Below, piece by piece: positions 33,945-44,200 of a stretch of 64,000 nt of DNA. A program made the position numbers and the translations under genes. The first letter of the stretch is position 1, and the number at the start of each line of letters is the position of its first letter. The notes beneath the pieces were generated by a model. It did no database searches and had not been told where the DNA came from. It saw nothing but the letters and a program-made list of their open reading frames with translations. The DNA is from QHXM01 sp963697975 (GTDB lineage: Bacteria > Acidobacteriota > Blastocatellia > Pyrinomonadales > Pyrinomonadaceae), in NCBI GenBank assembly GCA_963697975.1, contig OY969111.1, positions 806,001 through 870,000 of the forward strand. The letters are read 5' to 3'.

Positions 33945-35678
33945 ATGAAAAGAACTGCATTACTCTTGGTCATATTGCTAATGGTTACACTGGCTGGTCA
34001 AAGCCAAACTCGTGATCAGAAGCCTCGCGTTAACGCAGCAGACGCGGAGAAACTGCAACTCATATCTGAATTACAAATTCTTGATGCACAATCCGCCAGA
34101 CTCACAGGACCTCTGGCGCGCGCGCGTGCAAAGGCAGAGATGGCCAGCGCGTTGTGGCACATAGATGAGGAAGGGGCTAAGCGGGCGTTGACTGATGCGT
34201 ATGAGCTTACCCTTCCAGAAGAGGAAGAGCGGGAAAAGAGTCGCTCTAAAGCCGTCGGCGCAGACTTTCCGTTCCCGACAGAACTTGAGCGCGCAAGGAG
34301 AGAGGTACGTAGCCGAGTATTACAAATCGCCGAGCGGGATCATGCGTATGCTAAGCAGTTAGTCAAATTGGGAACTGAAAGTTTAGGGAAGAATGAAGCC
34401 CATCTCCTCAACGCGACTCTTGCAAGGCAAGCTCTTAGTGATGGCGATATAGAAGCAGCAGGTAAATATCTCACTGACGCCGTAGAAGCAGAGCCGACTC
34501 AAACGATGGCGGGTTTGATCATCCAAGAACTCGCTAAGAAGGATCGCGCTGCTGCTGATGCTCTGATTATCAAGTATATAGATCGGCTGCGAAGCATCCC
34601 TTTCTCTTTTTCACAGGGTACAGCGCGGACTTACTTTGTCCTCCTACGCCTTATCTTCCCGGCTCTCGGATCAGATCAACAAGTGAAGCCTCCCGGACCT
34701 GCGGTGATGAAGGCGTATGTGATTTACGTTGTCCAGAGTCTTGGACAACTGAAACAGAGTGAACCCAGCGGCTTGGTAAGATTGCGGAATGTAATTCTCA
34801 CAGCCAGTCAGCCCGTCAGACAGTATGCGCCGGAGTTGATGCCAGCTTATTTGGAATTGGAGCGGCTTAGTCGCGGCAGGGGCGAGGGCAATTCTCCACA
34901 AACCATTGGGGAAATAACAGAGTCAAATCGACGTGATCGGGAGAAGCAATTGAATGCGTCTCTTAATCAAGACACGCTGGATGTGTCTCTCATAGAGCTT
35001 GCTGCACGCCGTGGGATGTTCGATAAGGCTCGTAACGCACTCAAAACCCTTCCTGACGGGGATCGCAAAACTCAGCTCACGGATTTAGTAGATGCACAAG
35101 AAGCTGCAAGTCTTGTTACCAGGGGGGATGTTTTGGGAGCCGAACGGCTGGCTGAAAAACTACGCACGGCTCCGCAGATTCTTGAGGGGTATCTCTTCCT
35201 GATCAATAAGTGTGATAAAGATCAATCATGTAGGAATCCTTTGATCTACAAGGCTCTGAGTAAGATCAAAGCTGCTGATGATGTACTACCGCTCGCTCCA
35301 GCGAACGCGCCGACAGAGTTAATTTCAACCAAACGAGAGTCAGATCCGAAACTATCAGCATTGGGCAAGTTGGCGGTGATGGCGGCTTCAGCAGACGACG
35401 ACTTGGCGCAAGCCGCTTTCAATGAAGTGATTTGGGCAGTGAATCGCACCAACATAGATTCTGAGTTGGGTAAGTTAGGCTTCGACACAGGTCTGTTCAG
35501 AATGGTCGCGCTGAAGGATGAGAACCGCGCACGGCAGTTGGCGGTAGGTATAACCAACCCGCTACGACAGCTTGCCGCGCTCTCCGCCATCTATGAGTGG
35601 AAGGCAAGCGAATTGAAGAAAAAGGAAGACGAGCAGCGAGCAGCAGAAAAGAAGATTAATCTCTCTAATCGTCAGTAG
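33945..35678 (+). CDS. Exported alpha-helical hypothetical protein
   Basis: The 577-residue protein has a signal peptide (MKRTALLLVILLMVTLAGQS) and is otherwise almost wholly helical, with repeat-like A-x-x-L patterns that suggest TPR/SEL1-like solenoids. The C-terminus is charged (KKKEDEQRAAEKK). It has a CDKDQSC motif near residue 425. I do not recognise a family. It is followed by a second exported protein on the same strand. Confidence 0.7.
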   Translation: MKRTALLLVILLMVTLAGQSQTRDQKPRVNAADAEKLQLISELQILDAQSARLTGPLARARAKAEMASALWHIDEEGAKRALTDAYELTLPEEEEREKSRSKAVGADFPFPTELERARREVRSRVLQIAERDHAYAKQLVKLGTESLGKNEAHLLNATLARQALSDGDIEAAGKYLTDAVEAEPTQTMAGLIIQELAKKDRAAADALIIKYIDRLRSIPFSFSQGTARTYFVLLRLIFPALGSDQQVKPPGPAVMKAYVIYVVQSLGQLKQSEPSGLVRLRNVILTASQPVRQYAPELMPAYLELERLSRGRGEGNSPQTIGEITESNRRDREKQLNASLNQDTLDVSLIELAARRGMFDKARNALKTLPDGDRKTQLTDLVDAQEAASLVTRGDVLGAERLAEKLRTAPQILEGYLFLINKCDKDQSCRNPLIYKALSKIKAADDVLPLAPANAPTELISTKRESDPKLSALGKLAVMAASADDDLAQAAFNEVIWAVNRTNIDSELGKLGFDTGLFRMVALKDENRARQLAVGITNPLRQLAALSAIYEWKASELKKKEDEQRAAEKKINLSNRQ

Positions 35679-35755
35679 TCTCGTCGGTGCGGCTATGTCC
35701 CGCTCAGAGGCAGATTGTAAAGCCGACGGCCTGAAAAGTCGGAGGAATGTTAGAA

Positions 35756-36271
35756 ATGAAACATCAGATCATTTTCGGCGGGGCAATGGTTTTAATCCTT
35801 ATTGTGAGCCTGAGCATCCCCATGAATAGCACGGTAGCCCAAACCGGTTTCAGCGGCACTTGGCTGCTCAACAGAGAGAGGAGCGAGGGCCTTCCGTCAG
35901 GCATGAATCAAGTGATGACGGTCGCCCGGATCGGCAATGTCATCAGGGTTAAAACGAAACTCATCACTGAGCAGGGCAAGCAAACGGTCATAGATGTTTA
36001 TAAGATGAACGGGCGGGAGACGGAATTCTCGGCGCAAGCAGTGACTATAGGAGCAGCATCAAGCGGCAGGCGTGTGGCGAGGTGGACCACCGACGGCATG
36101 GGTATTGAGATTCATGAACTATCAACGATTGACACGCCGAATGGTTTCATGACGGTCGAGGTCGCGCGGAGATGGACGCTCTCCGCCGATGGCAAATCTT
36201 TAACCATCAAGATGACGGTCAAAGGACCTCGCGGTACTCAGCAAAATAAGCGATTCTTCATCAGAAAGTGA
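35756..36271 (+). CDS. Exported lipocalin-like protein
   Basis: A signal peptide (about 1-29, ending STVAQ) precedes FSGTWLLNRERSEGLP and about 120 residues of alternating beta strands, in the style of the small lipocalin-like exported proteins common in Acidobacteriota. GGAGGA lies nine bases before ATG 35756; an ATG at 35747 abuts the SD sequence and is rejected as start. Ligand unknown. Confidence 0.72.
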   Translation: MKHQIIFGGAMVLILIVSLSIPMNSTVAQTGFSGTWLLNRERSEGLPSGMNQVMTVARIGNVIRVKTKLITEQGKQTVIDVYKMNGRETEFSAQAVTIGAASSGRRVARWTTDGMGIEIHELSTIDTPNGFMTVEVARRWTLSADGKSLTIKMTVKGPRGTQQNKRFFIRK

Positions 36272-36346
36272 ATGTTCGGTTGTAAGCACCATGATTGACG
36301 ATAGCAGACGCATTTTGCTGATCTGAATTGAGGCAGGGGATAGGGA

Positions 36347-36386
36347 CAAGAGGGCTGCAACATAGATCTATGTTGCAGCCCTCTTG
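36347..36386 (+). terminator. 40-bp perfect palindrome, probable terminator
   Basis: CAAGAGGGCTGCAACATAGA and its exact complement meet without a loop at 36366/36367. It lies 75 bases past the lipocalin-like gene. Only a short T-stretch follows (CTCTTGATG), so a transcript-end function is probable but not proven. Confidence 0.6.
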
Positions 36387-36627
36387 ATGTGTATTCTGCT
36401 GGGAAAACCTGGTTGTTATATCAGTTGATGAATCATAAAGTCATCCTCATGAGGCATCAATCTGGGACTGAAAACCCATTGATTATTTCTGATGATTGAA
36501 GGGCGTGCATCCCATGATGCGCCGCGCGCCATCAAAGGATACGCGTCAGCGTCTCCGGCGCAATTTTTTTTGAACCTGGTAGGACGCGCCCGTGTTATCA
36601 TGCGCAACCTCTTGTTGGAGACCGTTG
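36387..36627. other. Intergenic sequence before the PBP4-like gene
   Basis: No gene is supported. CTGGGACTGAAAA recurs here at 36462-36474, and GCATC-CCAT-GATGC forms a weak hairpin. GGAG lies seven bases before the next ATG (36628). Confidence 0.5.
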
Positions 36628-38043
36628 ATGGAGAACAGAATGACCCGACAATCAAGCAGGAATAAAATCGCCTTTATCTTCTCTCTCCTTGTTCTGCTAA
36701 CGCTCGCACAGACGCACGCTTTAGCTCAAACAACCACAACCGAACAACCCGTTCCGAACTACACGCGCCCGACTTCGATCACACGTCCGGTCGCTCAACC
36801 GCAACCCGCGCAGCCTGTTCCATCACAGCCGACAATGCTGCCCGCAACGCCCGACATTGCGCCGCCTCAACCCGTCATCATCACTCAGGGGCTGCTCATC
36901 GAGACTCTTGATGGAAAGATTGTGGCGGAGCAAGGAACGGAGCAGGCTTACAATCCGGCCTCTGCCGTTAAGCTCGGAACGGCGCTGGCGGCTCTTAAGA
37001 ATTTCGGAGTCGAACATCGCTTCTCGACCGCCGTCTGGACTACGGGGACGTTCGATCCGGCGACGGGAACAATCACGGGTGATCTGATTGTTTCAGGTCG
37101 TGACCCCTCTTTCCACTTCGAGCATGCGGTGATGGTCGCGCGTGAATTGAACAGGCAGGGCATACGCATTGTGACCGGCGACCTGATCGTCGCGCCCGGC
37201 TTCACGATGAACTTTGATTGGTCTTCGCAGCGTTCGGGCAATCAATTCTACGATACGCTGGACGCGTCGCGTCGTTCTGCCACCGCCTCGCGCGCGTGGG
37301 CGGAGGAGCGCTCACTCGTCAAAGATGCGGAGAGCCTGCAAAGTGTGCCGAGCGTTGCTGTGATGGGAGCGGTTTATGTTGACCCCGTGCCCGCAGGCGC
37401 ACGCACGCTCATGATTCACCGGTCGAGCAAACTGATTGACGTGCTCAAGGTGCTGCTCTGCTACTCGAACAATTTTATGGCCGAGCGCATCGGCGACACG
37501 CTTGGCGGCGCGGGCGGCGTCCAGCATTATCTGACAAAAGAGCTTGGATTGAATCCCGGCGAGATTAAGCTGGCTTCGACGAGCGGGCTTGGCGTCAACC
37601 GCGTCACGCCGCACGCGATGATGAAGATTTTCCGGGGGCTGCGCGACGAGCTTGCAACCTACAGGCTTTCACCGTCGGACATCATGCCGGTCGCGGGCGT
37701 TGATCCGGGCACGCTCGAAAAGCGCTACACCGAATTTCAATCACGCGGCAGCGTCATCGCCAAAACCGGCACACTCATCAGGACAGATGGAGGCGTCAGC
37801 GCCCTTGTCGGGCAGATGCGAGCGCGCAACGGCGAAACGCTTCTCTTCGTCATCTTCAACCAGCGCGGCAACGTCTTGCGCTTCCGCGAGAGTCAGGATG
37901 CGCTGATTACGCAGATACAGAATATGCGCGGCGGCCCTGCTCCTTTCAGCTATCGCCCGCTCGCGCTCAGCATGCGCCTTGCGACAACGGAACAAAATCA
38001 GACTCCCGCGCGCACGGACGAGTACGAGCCGGGAAATCAATAA
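36628..38043 (+). CDS. D-alanyl-D-alanine carboxypeptidase, S13/PBP4 family
   Basis: The exported 471-residue protein has a signal peptide, a Pro/Gln-rich linker (about 35-80), and the three penicillin-binding motifs: SxxK in P-A-S-A-V-K, SxN in YSNNF, and KTG in AKTGT. These are in the order and distances of DacB-type class C PBPs, which trim or cut peptidoglycan cross-links in the periplasm. The C-terminus is Q/T/P-rich and ends where heptamer array O begins. ATG at 36628 is chosen for its GGAG. Confidence 0.92.
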   Translation: MENRMTRQSSRNKIAFIFSLLVLLTLAQTHALAQTTTTEQPVPNYTRPTSITRPVAQPQPAQPVPSQPTMLPATPDIAPPQPVIITQGLLIETLDGKIVAEQGTEQAYNPASAVKLGTALAALKNFGVEHRFSTAVWTTGTFDPATGTITGDLIVSGRDPSFHFEHAVMVARELNRQGIRIVTGDLIVAPGFTMNFDWSSQRSGNQFYDTLDASRRSATASRAWAEERSLVKDAESLQSVPSVAVMGAVYVDPVPAGARTLMIHRSSKLIDVLKVLLCYSNNFMAERIGDTLGGAGGVQHYLTKELGLNPGEIKLASTSGLGVNRVTPHAMMKIFRGLRDELATYRLSPSDIMPVAGVDPGTLEKRYTEFQSRGSVIAKTGTLIRTDGGVSALVGQMRARNGETLLFVIFNQRGNVLRFRESQDALITQIQNMRGGPAPFSYRPLALSMRLATTEQNQTPARTDEYEPGNQ

Positions 38044-38134
38044 GGTAAAAGTAAAAAGGTAAAAGGCAAAAGGGAAGACTAAGGAGCAATCCTCTCGTCT
38101 TCCCTTTTTACTTTTGCCTTTTTACTTTTGCCTT
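38042..38134. repeat. Heptamer inverted repeat O (GGTAAAA type)
   Basis: The arms are 38042-38079 and 38097-38134, of GGTAAAA/GGCAAAA units with a few mismatches. The loop AAGGAGCAATCCTC differs from the other members. It begins immediately at the stop codon (38041-38043). Confidence 0.93.
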
Positions 38135-38141
38135 GATAAAG

Positions 38142-38173
38142 GCGCTCCGGCGGCCTGAGAGTCGCCGGAGCGC
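38142..38173 (+). terminator. GC-rich hairpin after repeat O
   Basis: GCGCTCCGGCG (38142-38152), a 10-nt loop and its exact complement (38163-38173), followed by TTTG. A possible intrinsic terminator for the carboxypeptidase gene. Confidence 0.55.
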
Positions 38174-38824
38174 TTTGCGCCCCACTCGCGCGCAGCGTGC
38201 GGAGCCGCGCGCGAAGGGACGATCTCGTGGTTGTTGGCTTGAACACGACGCTCGCGCCTACTCGTCTTTCGCCTCTAGAAGGTTTGGCCGCACCTCTTAC
38301 CCTTCAGGCAATCCTTTTCGACAAGTAACGCTTCCGCCAGTGTCCTTGACGGTCGAATGCTCGACCGGGCGCGAAGAGAGCACGCCCACCGTTCTCACAG
38401 CAAATCATGCGCCGCCCGCTAACTCTGCTCACCATGCCACCCACAAATCGCGCTCTTCCGATAGCGCGAAGACATTCACACACGCGCGGCAAACGCTTCG
38501 TTTCGCTTGTAAATGATTGATGATTTGATTTCGCGGACGAAAGATAGCCAACGGTGTTTGAGCTTCCCTCATGTCGCCGATTGGACTCGGACGAAGTATG
38601 AAGTTCGTTTCACACCGTGCCACTTAAAGTAACGCTTTTGACTGAAGAGGCGGTGGAGAGCAAGGCGGCGACTCTGGGTTAATCATCGGTTTTGTCAATC
38701 AGATTCTCAGTATTTTCTCACGAACCGGCTAACGGCATAGGGCTTGCTCCTGCTGACTTGCTGAGTGCTTCCTGCTTTAAGCACAAACTAAGGTAGAACC
38801 CGAAACCCCGTGAGGAATCAGAGA
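38174..38824. other. Long intergenic region before the minor-pilin operon
   Basis: About 650 bases without a convincing gene; open frames in it are Arg/Ser-rich with no start signals. A candidate sigma-54 promoter lies at 38733-38748. Confidence 0.55.
38733..38748 (+). promoter_or_regulatory. Candidate sigma-54 promoter of the pilin operon
   Basis: CGGCATAGGGCTTGCT has the invariant GG (38734-38735) and GC (38746-38747) ten bases apart, with TTGC in full and GGCA of TGGCAC. It lies about 77 bases before the first pilin start. A PilR/NtrC-type activator is encoded downstream at 45907. Confidence 0.6.
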
Positions 38825-39508
38825 ATGGCTTCAAGAGCAACGCTTGTCCCCCGAAGCAATAACAGCAGCGGCTTTAGTCTCGCCGAACTGTTGATTGTGC
38901 TGTTCATCATGGCGGTTGTCAGCGCCTACGCTTTGCCCAGATTTCTAGGCTCATCCCGGCTCATCGGTTCTGCCGGTATTCCGCGAGAGATTCTTACCTA
39001 TATGCGTCTGGCCCGGCAGGAAGCCATCGCGCAGCAGATGGTCTTCACATGCCGCTACGACGATAACACCAAGAGGATTACGATCATCAATCATAAAGAG
39101 AGCGGCATCACCTATGACCCGGGGACAGACAGCATGGTCAAGCTCCCCGGCAATACGGCAACCTCCGCGAACGAAGTGGCTGACGTGACTGTGGAAAACA
39201 TCCCGCTTGGCAGGATGGGGGCGGCCAGCAGCACCATCACTTACGGTAGAGTTGACGGTAAAGCCGATACCACGCCTCTGGACGACGGGACAGTGACGCT
39301 GACGCTGCCCGCGAGCAAGCAGATCGTCGTCGCGTTTCAACCCGACGGCTCAGTCGTCAGTTCACTCAACAGCCCGCTCAATCGCACACTTTTTCTCTAC
39401 AACAGTCAGATTAAGAAACAAACCGGATTTGCAATCTCCGTGCTCGGCACAACCGGGAGAGTGAAACTATGGAGGTACGATAGCAATGTTGATAAATACG
39501 CCGAGTAG
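38825..39508 (+). CDS. Type IV pilus minor pilin, FimT/GspH-like
   Basis: The prepilin signature GFSLAELLIVLFIMAV (G at -1, Glu at +5) starts near residue 16. The rest (227 residues in all) is a beta-rich globular domain. Minor pilins are cleaved by PilD and form the initiating tip of type IV pili. ATG 38825 has GAGG nine bases upstream. First of four overlapping or close genes. Confidence 0.87.
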   Translation: MASRATLVPRSNNSSGFSLAELLIVLFIMAVVSAYALPRFLGSSRLIGSAGIPREILTYMRLARQEAIAQQMVFTCRYDDNTKRITIINHKESGITYDPGTDSMVKLPGNTATSANEVADVTVENIPLGRMGAASSTITYGRVDGKADTTPLDDGTVTLTLPASKQIVVAFQPDGSVVSSLNSPLNRTLFLYNSQIKKQTGFAISVLGTTGRVKLWRYDSNVDKYAE

Positions 39509-40091
39509 AAATCGCAAAGCGATGCTGAAGCGCAGAGGTGAATCCGGCTACTCAATCGTTGAGATGTGCTGCGCGATGATTGTGCTGTTTATCGGATTGC
39601 TGGCAACGGCGTCGGCCATCAGCTACGCCCTGATGGTGAGCAATCGTGGTCGCTCGGTAACTAATAGCAAGCTGCTGGTCATGTCTGTGTTGGAACAGAT
39701 GGAAACTCTGAGGAACACGAAGCAGCTAACATTCGGGCAGATCGCCAACGCCGGGCAGGTTGATAACACGGGAGCGGGCAGTACGTTTGCCGGTTTCCCG
39801 ACAGGGGAACAGGCTGTGTCCAAAGACCCCGGAGCGGATGGCATCTTCGGCACCACCGACGACACTACCGGGGCTGGGGTCGACGGCATCTACGGCAACG
39901 GCAACGATGTCGCGAACGACCCGAAAATCGTGCTGCCGGGATACTCACGCACAATCAAGATTGAGACTCTCAGTTCAAACATCAAGAAGATTACGGTCAC
40001 GCTCACCTATCCGGGAATGACAGGCAGCAAAGAGAAGCTTGAGGTTTCCAGCTATCTGAACAACGACGCGCAGGCCAACTATATCAACTAA
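39486..40091 (+). CDS. Type IV pilus minor pilin, PilV-like
   Basis: The 201-residue protein has the signature ESGYSIVEMCCAMIVLFIGLLATASA (cut after G, Glu at +5). The middle contains two similar D-G-I-(F/Y)-G segments around DDTTGAGVDG, which look like calcium-binding acidic loops. It overlaps the previous gene by 23 bases. GGAGG lies 11 bases before the ATG. Confidence 0.87.
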   Translation: MLINTPSRNRKAMLKRRGESGYSIVEMCCAMIVLFIGLLATASAISYALMVSNRGRSVTNSKLLVMSVLEQMETLRNTKQLTFGQIANAGQVDNTGAGSTFAGFPTGEQAVSKDPGADGIFGTTDDTTGAGVDGIYGNGNDVANDPKIVLPGYSRTIKIETLSSNIKKITVTLTYPGMTGSKEKLEVSSYLNNDAQANYIN

Positions 40092-40133
40092 GCATCAGCC
40101 CGGCTTGCCCGCTTCTGGGGCTGAGGAGAAGAC

Positions 40134-41237
40134 ATGGACGCTAAGACAAGACGAGATTCGGAAGGCGGCTTCTCATTGATTGAGTTGATGGTCGTCATGA
40201 TCGTGATGTCAATCATCATGGTGGCTGTTTTTATGCTGATGAAAAGCTCCATGAATGTCAGCAACGCCACCTATGAACTAACTGACACGCGAGAGAACCT
40301 GCGTATCGCGCACGAATACATCAACCGGGACATCGTCAATGCCGGATATGAGCTTAACGACTACAATAAGATCATCGTCCCCCGGACATTTGTCACCAAC
40401 TATCTGGCAAAGAACATTACGCCGACGAGTGATCCGGAGAATACCTTTGGAATTGATTATGTCAATCTCGGCCTGGTCTGGTCGGACGCCGATCCCGGGA
40501 CGGTAACGGTGGCAGACACCACGCCCACTACCACTGTTCTTGATAATACTGACCGCATCACAATCCTCAGGCTCGATTCCACATTTAGTCCCATCCAGCT
40601 AGTAGCCGGGAAAATCACCGGCTCTGGCGCGACGATTAGTATGCCGTCTACCTCGGCAGCTCCGCTCAAGGTCGGAGAGATTTACTATTTTACGTCAGGG
40701 ACTTGTCAGGCTCTGACAGTGGCCTGCTCAGCATTCGGGAGAATCACCGCCATCAGCACCGCCTCCGGCACTTCCACTATCAGTTTCAGCGCAGCCAACT
40801 CCTACGGCCTTAATGTGGCGAATTCCACCGGCCCGATTAACGTCGTCGGGAAAGGTGTTTCCGGCATCAGCACTCAGACGGTAAACATGAGGCGAGCTTT
40901 TATCACCCACTATTACGTCAACTCGAAGAATGAACTAATGAAGCGCGAATTCGGCGTTGCCGGTTCAGGGTTCACGGAGAATCTTGTTGCCGAACATATC
41001 ACGGGGCTTTCGTTCCGATACATTTTCGGTGGAAACAATACTGGGACTGTCCAACAGCCCAAGACCCAGCTAACGTCATGGGCAGACCAGGACTCCGTTC
41101 GCCAGATCGAAATCAAAATCACGGGCGAGACCACACACGCAATCAACTTTCAAAAGGGCAAGAAGGGCTTGGAGACGATGACCAGTATTACGTCGGCTCG
41201 CAACTTACAGTTCCGGCGCGCGCTGAAACCAAGCTAG
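40134..41237 (+). CDS. Type IV pilus minor pilin, PilW-like
   Basis: The 367-residue protein starts with the class III prepilin signature GGFSLIELMVVMIVMSIIMV. The long C-terminal domain is Thr/Ser-rich and contains TSGTCQALTVACSAFG, a possible disulfide loop, as in PilW-type minor pilins. TGAGGAGAAG precedes the ATG. Confidence 0.87.
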   Translation: MDAKTRRDSEGGFSLIELMVVMIVMSIIMVAVFMLMKSSMNVSNATYELTDTRENLRIAHEYINRDIVNAGYELNDYNKIIVPRTFVTNYLAKNITPTSDPENTFGIDYVNLGLVWSDADPGTVTVADTTPTTTVLDNTDRITILRLDSTFSPIQLVAGKITGSGATISMPSTSAAPLKVGEIYYFTSGTCQALTVACSAFGRITAISTASGTSTISFSAANSYGLNVANSTGPINVVGKGVSGISTQTVNMRRAFITHYYVNSKNELMKREFGVAGSGFTENLVAEHITGLSFRYIFGGNNTGTVQQPKTQLTSWADQDSVRQIEIKITGETTHAINFQKGKKGLETMTSITSARNLQFRRALKPS

Positions 41238-41279
41238 CCCGAGGTGAGCGTTCATCAGCTTCAATAAGGATGACCTGAT

Positions 41280-44200
41280 ATGACAAACCAAATAACTCAA
41301 TCGAATGAATTAATCCCGGTGCATCAGCCTGGACGCAATGAGCGTGGCGCAGCACTCGTCCTCGCACTGCTCATCTTATTATTGCTGGGCGCAATATCAG
41401 TCACCGTGCTGGCTGTCGTCTCGCATGAAATGAAGATCGCTGCAAGTGATTTACGGCGCACCGAGACCTATTCCGCTGCGGCTTCCGCACTTGAGAGCAT
41501 GACGAATCAGTTCAGCGCCTTATTCCAACGCACTTCTAACCCGACCACAGCTCAACTCAACGCGATTGCCGCCACTTTTCCGCCGGAGCTAATCGCGCAG
41601 GGATTCAGCTTCCCCCAATCATCTTTCACCTCAGAGGGCACGGTCTCATCCGTGGACCTTGAGAAAGGGGCGTTAGCCGGGTTAAAGGCGTCGGTCTCCC
41701 CCTACAAAATGAAAGTCACCGCCTATAACTCCATCTCAGGCGCAAAAGTCACCCTTGAGCGAACCATCAATAACTACCTGATTCCGATGTTTCAGTTCGG
41801 AACTTTCAGCGACGGCGATCTCGAATTCTGGCCGCAACCTCCGATGACCTTTAACGGTCGCGTTCATGCCAACGGCAACATCTATTTCGGCGGGGACATT
41901 ACATTCACGTCCAAAGTGACGACGGCAAACGAAGCAGTCCGCACGCTTCTCCGCAATAACGGCACGCTTCCGGCTGTTTATTCCTTAGGCTCTCCGAGAT
42001 TCATCATCAATGGCACGACCGTTCAAATGACTCAGGGCAGCGTGAGCGGTGGGCCAAGGCTGCTGCCGCAGCCGCGCACGGATAAGAGAGGTAATTTCCC
42101 CGTCGGCAATCCAGACGGGACAGACAACTCAACGTGGAACACCACCTCAATCGCGTCGGTGAACGGCACGGCCAATCGGTTTGGTGGACAATTGTTGACC
42201 AAAGGAACGGGTGCTTTCCCCCTCCTTCTCCCCATGCAACTCGACGGCAAAATGCCGCGTGAGATTATTAAACGGCCTATGCCGGACGACAGCAGCGCGC
42301 TGGTCTCCGGGCGATTTTCCTCCAAGGCCGAGATACGCATTCTGATAGACGACGAGATTGCCGGTAATGGCTCGGGCAACGTCGCAGGCATTGGCAACGA
42401 TACCTCCGGCACGCAGAAGGGAGTGAAGCTCTCCACATTCAACCCGTCCACGCTGGATGGCGGCAATGCGCTTCGGATAGTGAAGGACGACGGCACCGGC
42501 TATGCGAGCACGGTGGACTGGCTACAGGGAAAACCATCTCTCAACAAGAAGGCCGAGACGGTTCGCGGGATCAGGTCTTACACGGTGACGACGGGCACGG
42601 CGCTCAACAGCGTCACCGGAGGCAAGAATGCCAATACCACAACCGAGATAGCCGCCAACACTACAGTTCCCAAGTCGCCTAATGGCGCTCTCATCCCGGC
42701 GGGATCGGGCATCACGGGACGCATCCTGATTGAAGTGCGTAAAGCCGACGGCACATGGCTCGATGTCACCTCGACGATCTTAAACATGGGGATGACGGTC
42801 GGAGAGCCGAACGGAATCGTTTACCTCCAGCGTCCGCTGTGGGCTGCCTACATGCAGGGAGGCCGCGATCGGAAGGGTGATAGCACTCATAATAATTACC
42901 TGAACTATTTCCTTGACACTGCTGTCACCAGCAGGCGCTGTATTGCTGATGGTGAAGTTAAAAAGGCTGTGACCTTCAACGCCACCGGTTACATCTATTC
43001 ACTTGACACCGCCCTGGACGATGATACGCCAACCAGCGGCAGCCCGTGCCTGCCGACTGCCGCGACAATGGCGCGCGACGATCAGTTCTCAACCGCACCC
43101 GGCAACCTCAACAAAATCGTTCCGATTAGTGTTTACAACGTGCGCGAAGGAAGAATAGACGAGAGCAGTAGTGCCACTGTGGTGTACGAGCGCGGCATCG
43201 TCAGCGTGGTTGACATCAACATGAGGAATCTGGCCCGCTGGGTGGACGGAGTCTTCGACAATAATCTTTTGCGAACCACGAACGCAGTCAGCACCAACAT
43301 AGACGGCTCTGACGGGTATGTGGTTTACGTTTCGGATCGGAGAGGCGACAGAGTCAAAACCGAGCGGAATGCTTCAAACGCGTCAATCAACACGACCAAC
43401 GGCCTCGTAGATAACGAAGATGTCTATGGCTACAATGCAGCCAATGGCGGCACTCCTGATCCGGGCGAGGACGTGATTGACGCAGGCTATGATCCGGCGA
43501 CGAACAAAAACAAGAAAGACTCTTTGCAGGTTGATACGAAAGAGTTGCCAAGCCCTGCTCAAATTACAGTCCCGGCAAATATCACTGCGCCGACCGGCGT
43601 TGATGCGACCGATTTCACTCGTTCGGTTGCTATCGCGGAGTGGCAATTACCGGTGAACACCTCGCCGTTTGTCGGCCATCCTGAGCCAACGTCAAAAACC
43701 GCAACGGCTCCCGGTTACTACTTCCGCCGCGCAGTAAGACTGCTCAACGGTGAAGACCTCAAGACAACGGGCGCAACCGGCAAGCTTTCGGCGACCAAAG
43801 GTATTACGGTGTCCACCGAGAATATGGTGTTCATCTGGGGCAACTATAATACGACCGGCATTAACGGTCAGCCGACCGGCGGCTCGACGCCGAACGATTC
43901 GTCGCAGACATACTCTTTTCAGGGAGATCAAGTGCCCTCGGCGATTGTGTCCGATGCATTCTTTCCGCTGTCAAAGACCTGGTACGATGCTTTGCCCTCG
44001 CTCTACCCGGAAGGCGCTAACAGCAGAGTCGCCGACGCAGGCTCAGCGTCGGACATCACGGGAATTTCGGTCGGGCAGGAAACGTCCGTGCGCGCAGGAA
44101 TCATCTCCGGCACAACCATGTCGGCGATGGTAGGAACGACAGCGCCCACCTACTATCTCCAATGGTTGAATGGAGGCGTTCACAATTTCCCACGCTTCCT

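Noticed and set aside
38133..38623. Open frames on both strands in the gap before the pilin operon
   Set aside because: Composition is Arg/Ser/Pro-rich, there are no ribosome sites, and the frames overlap each other in opposite directions. They look like GC-driven open frames.
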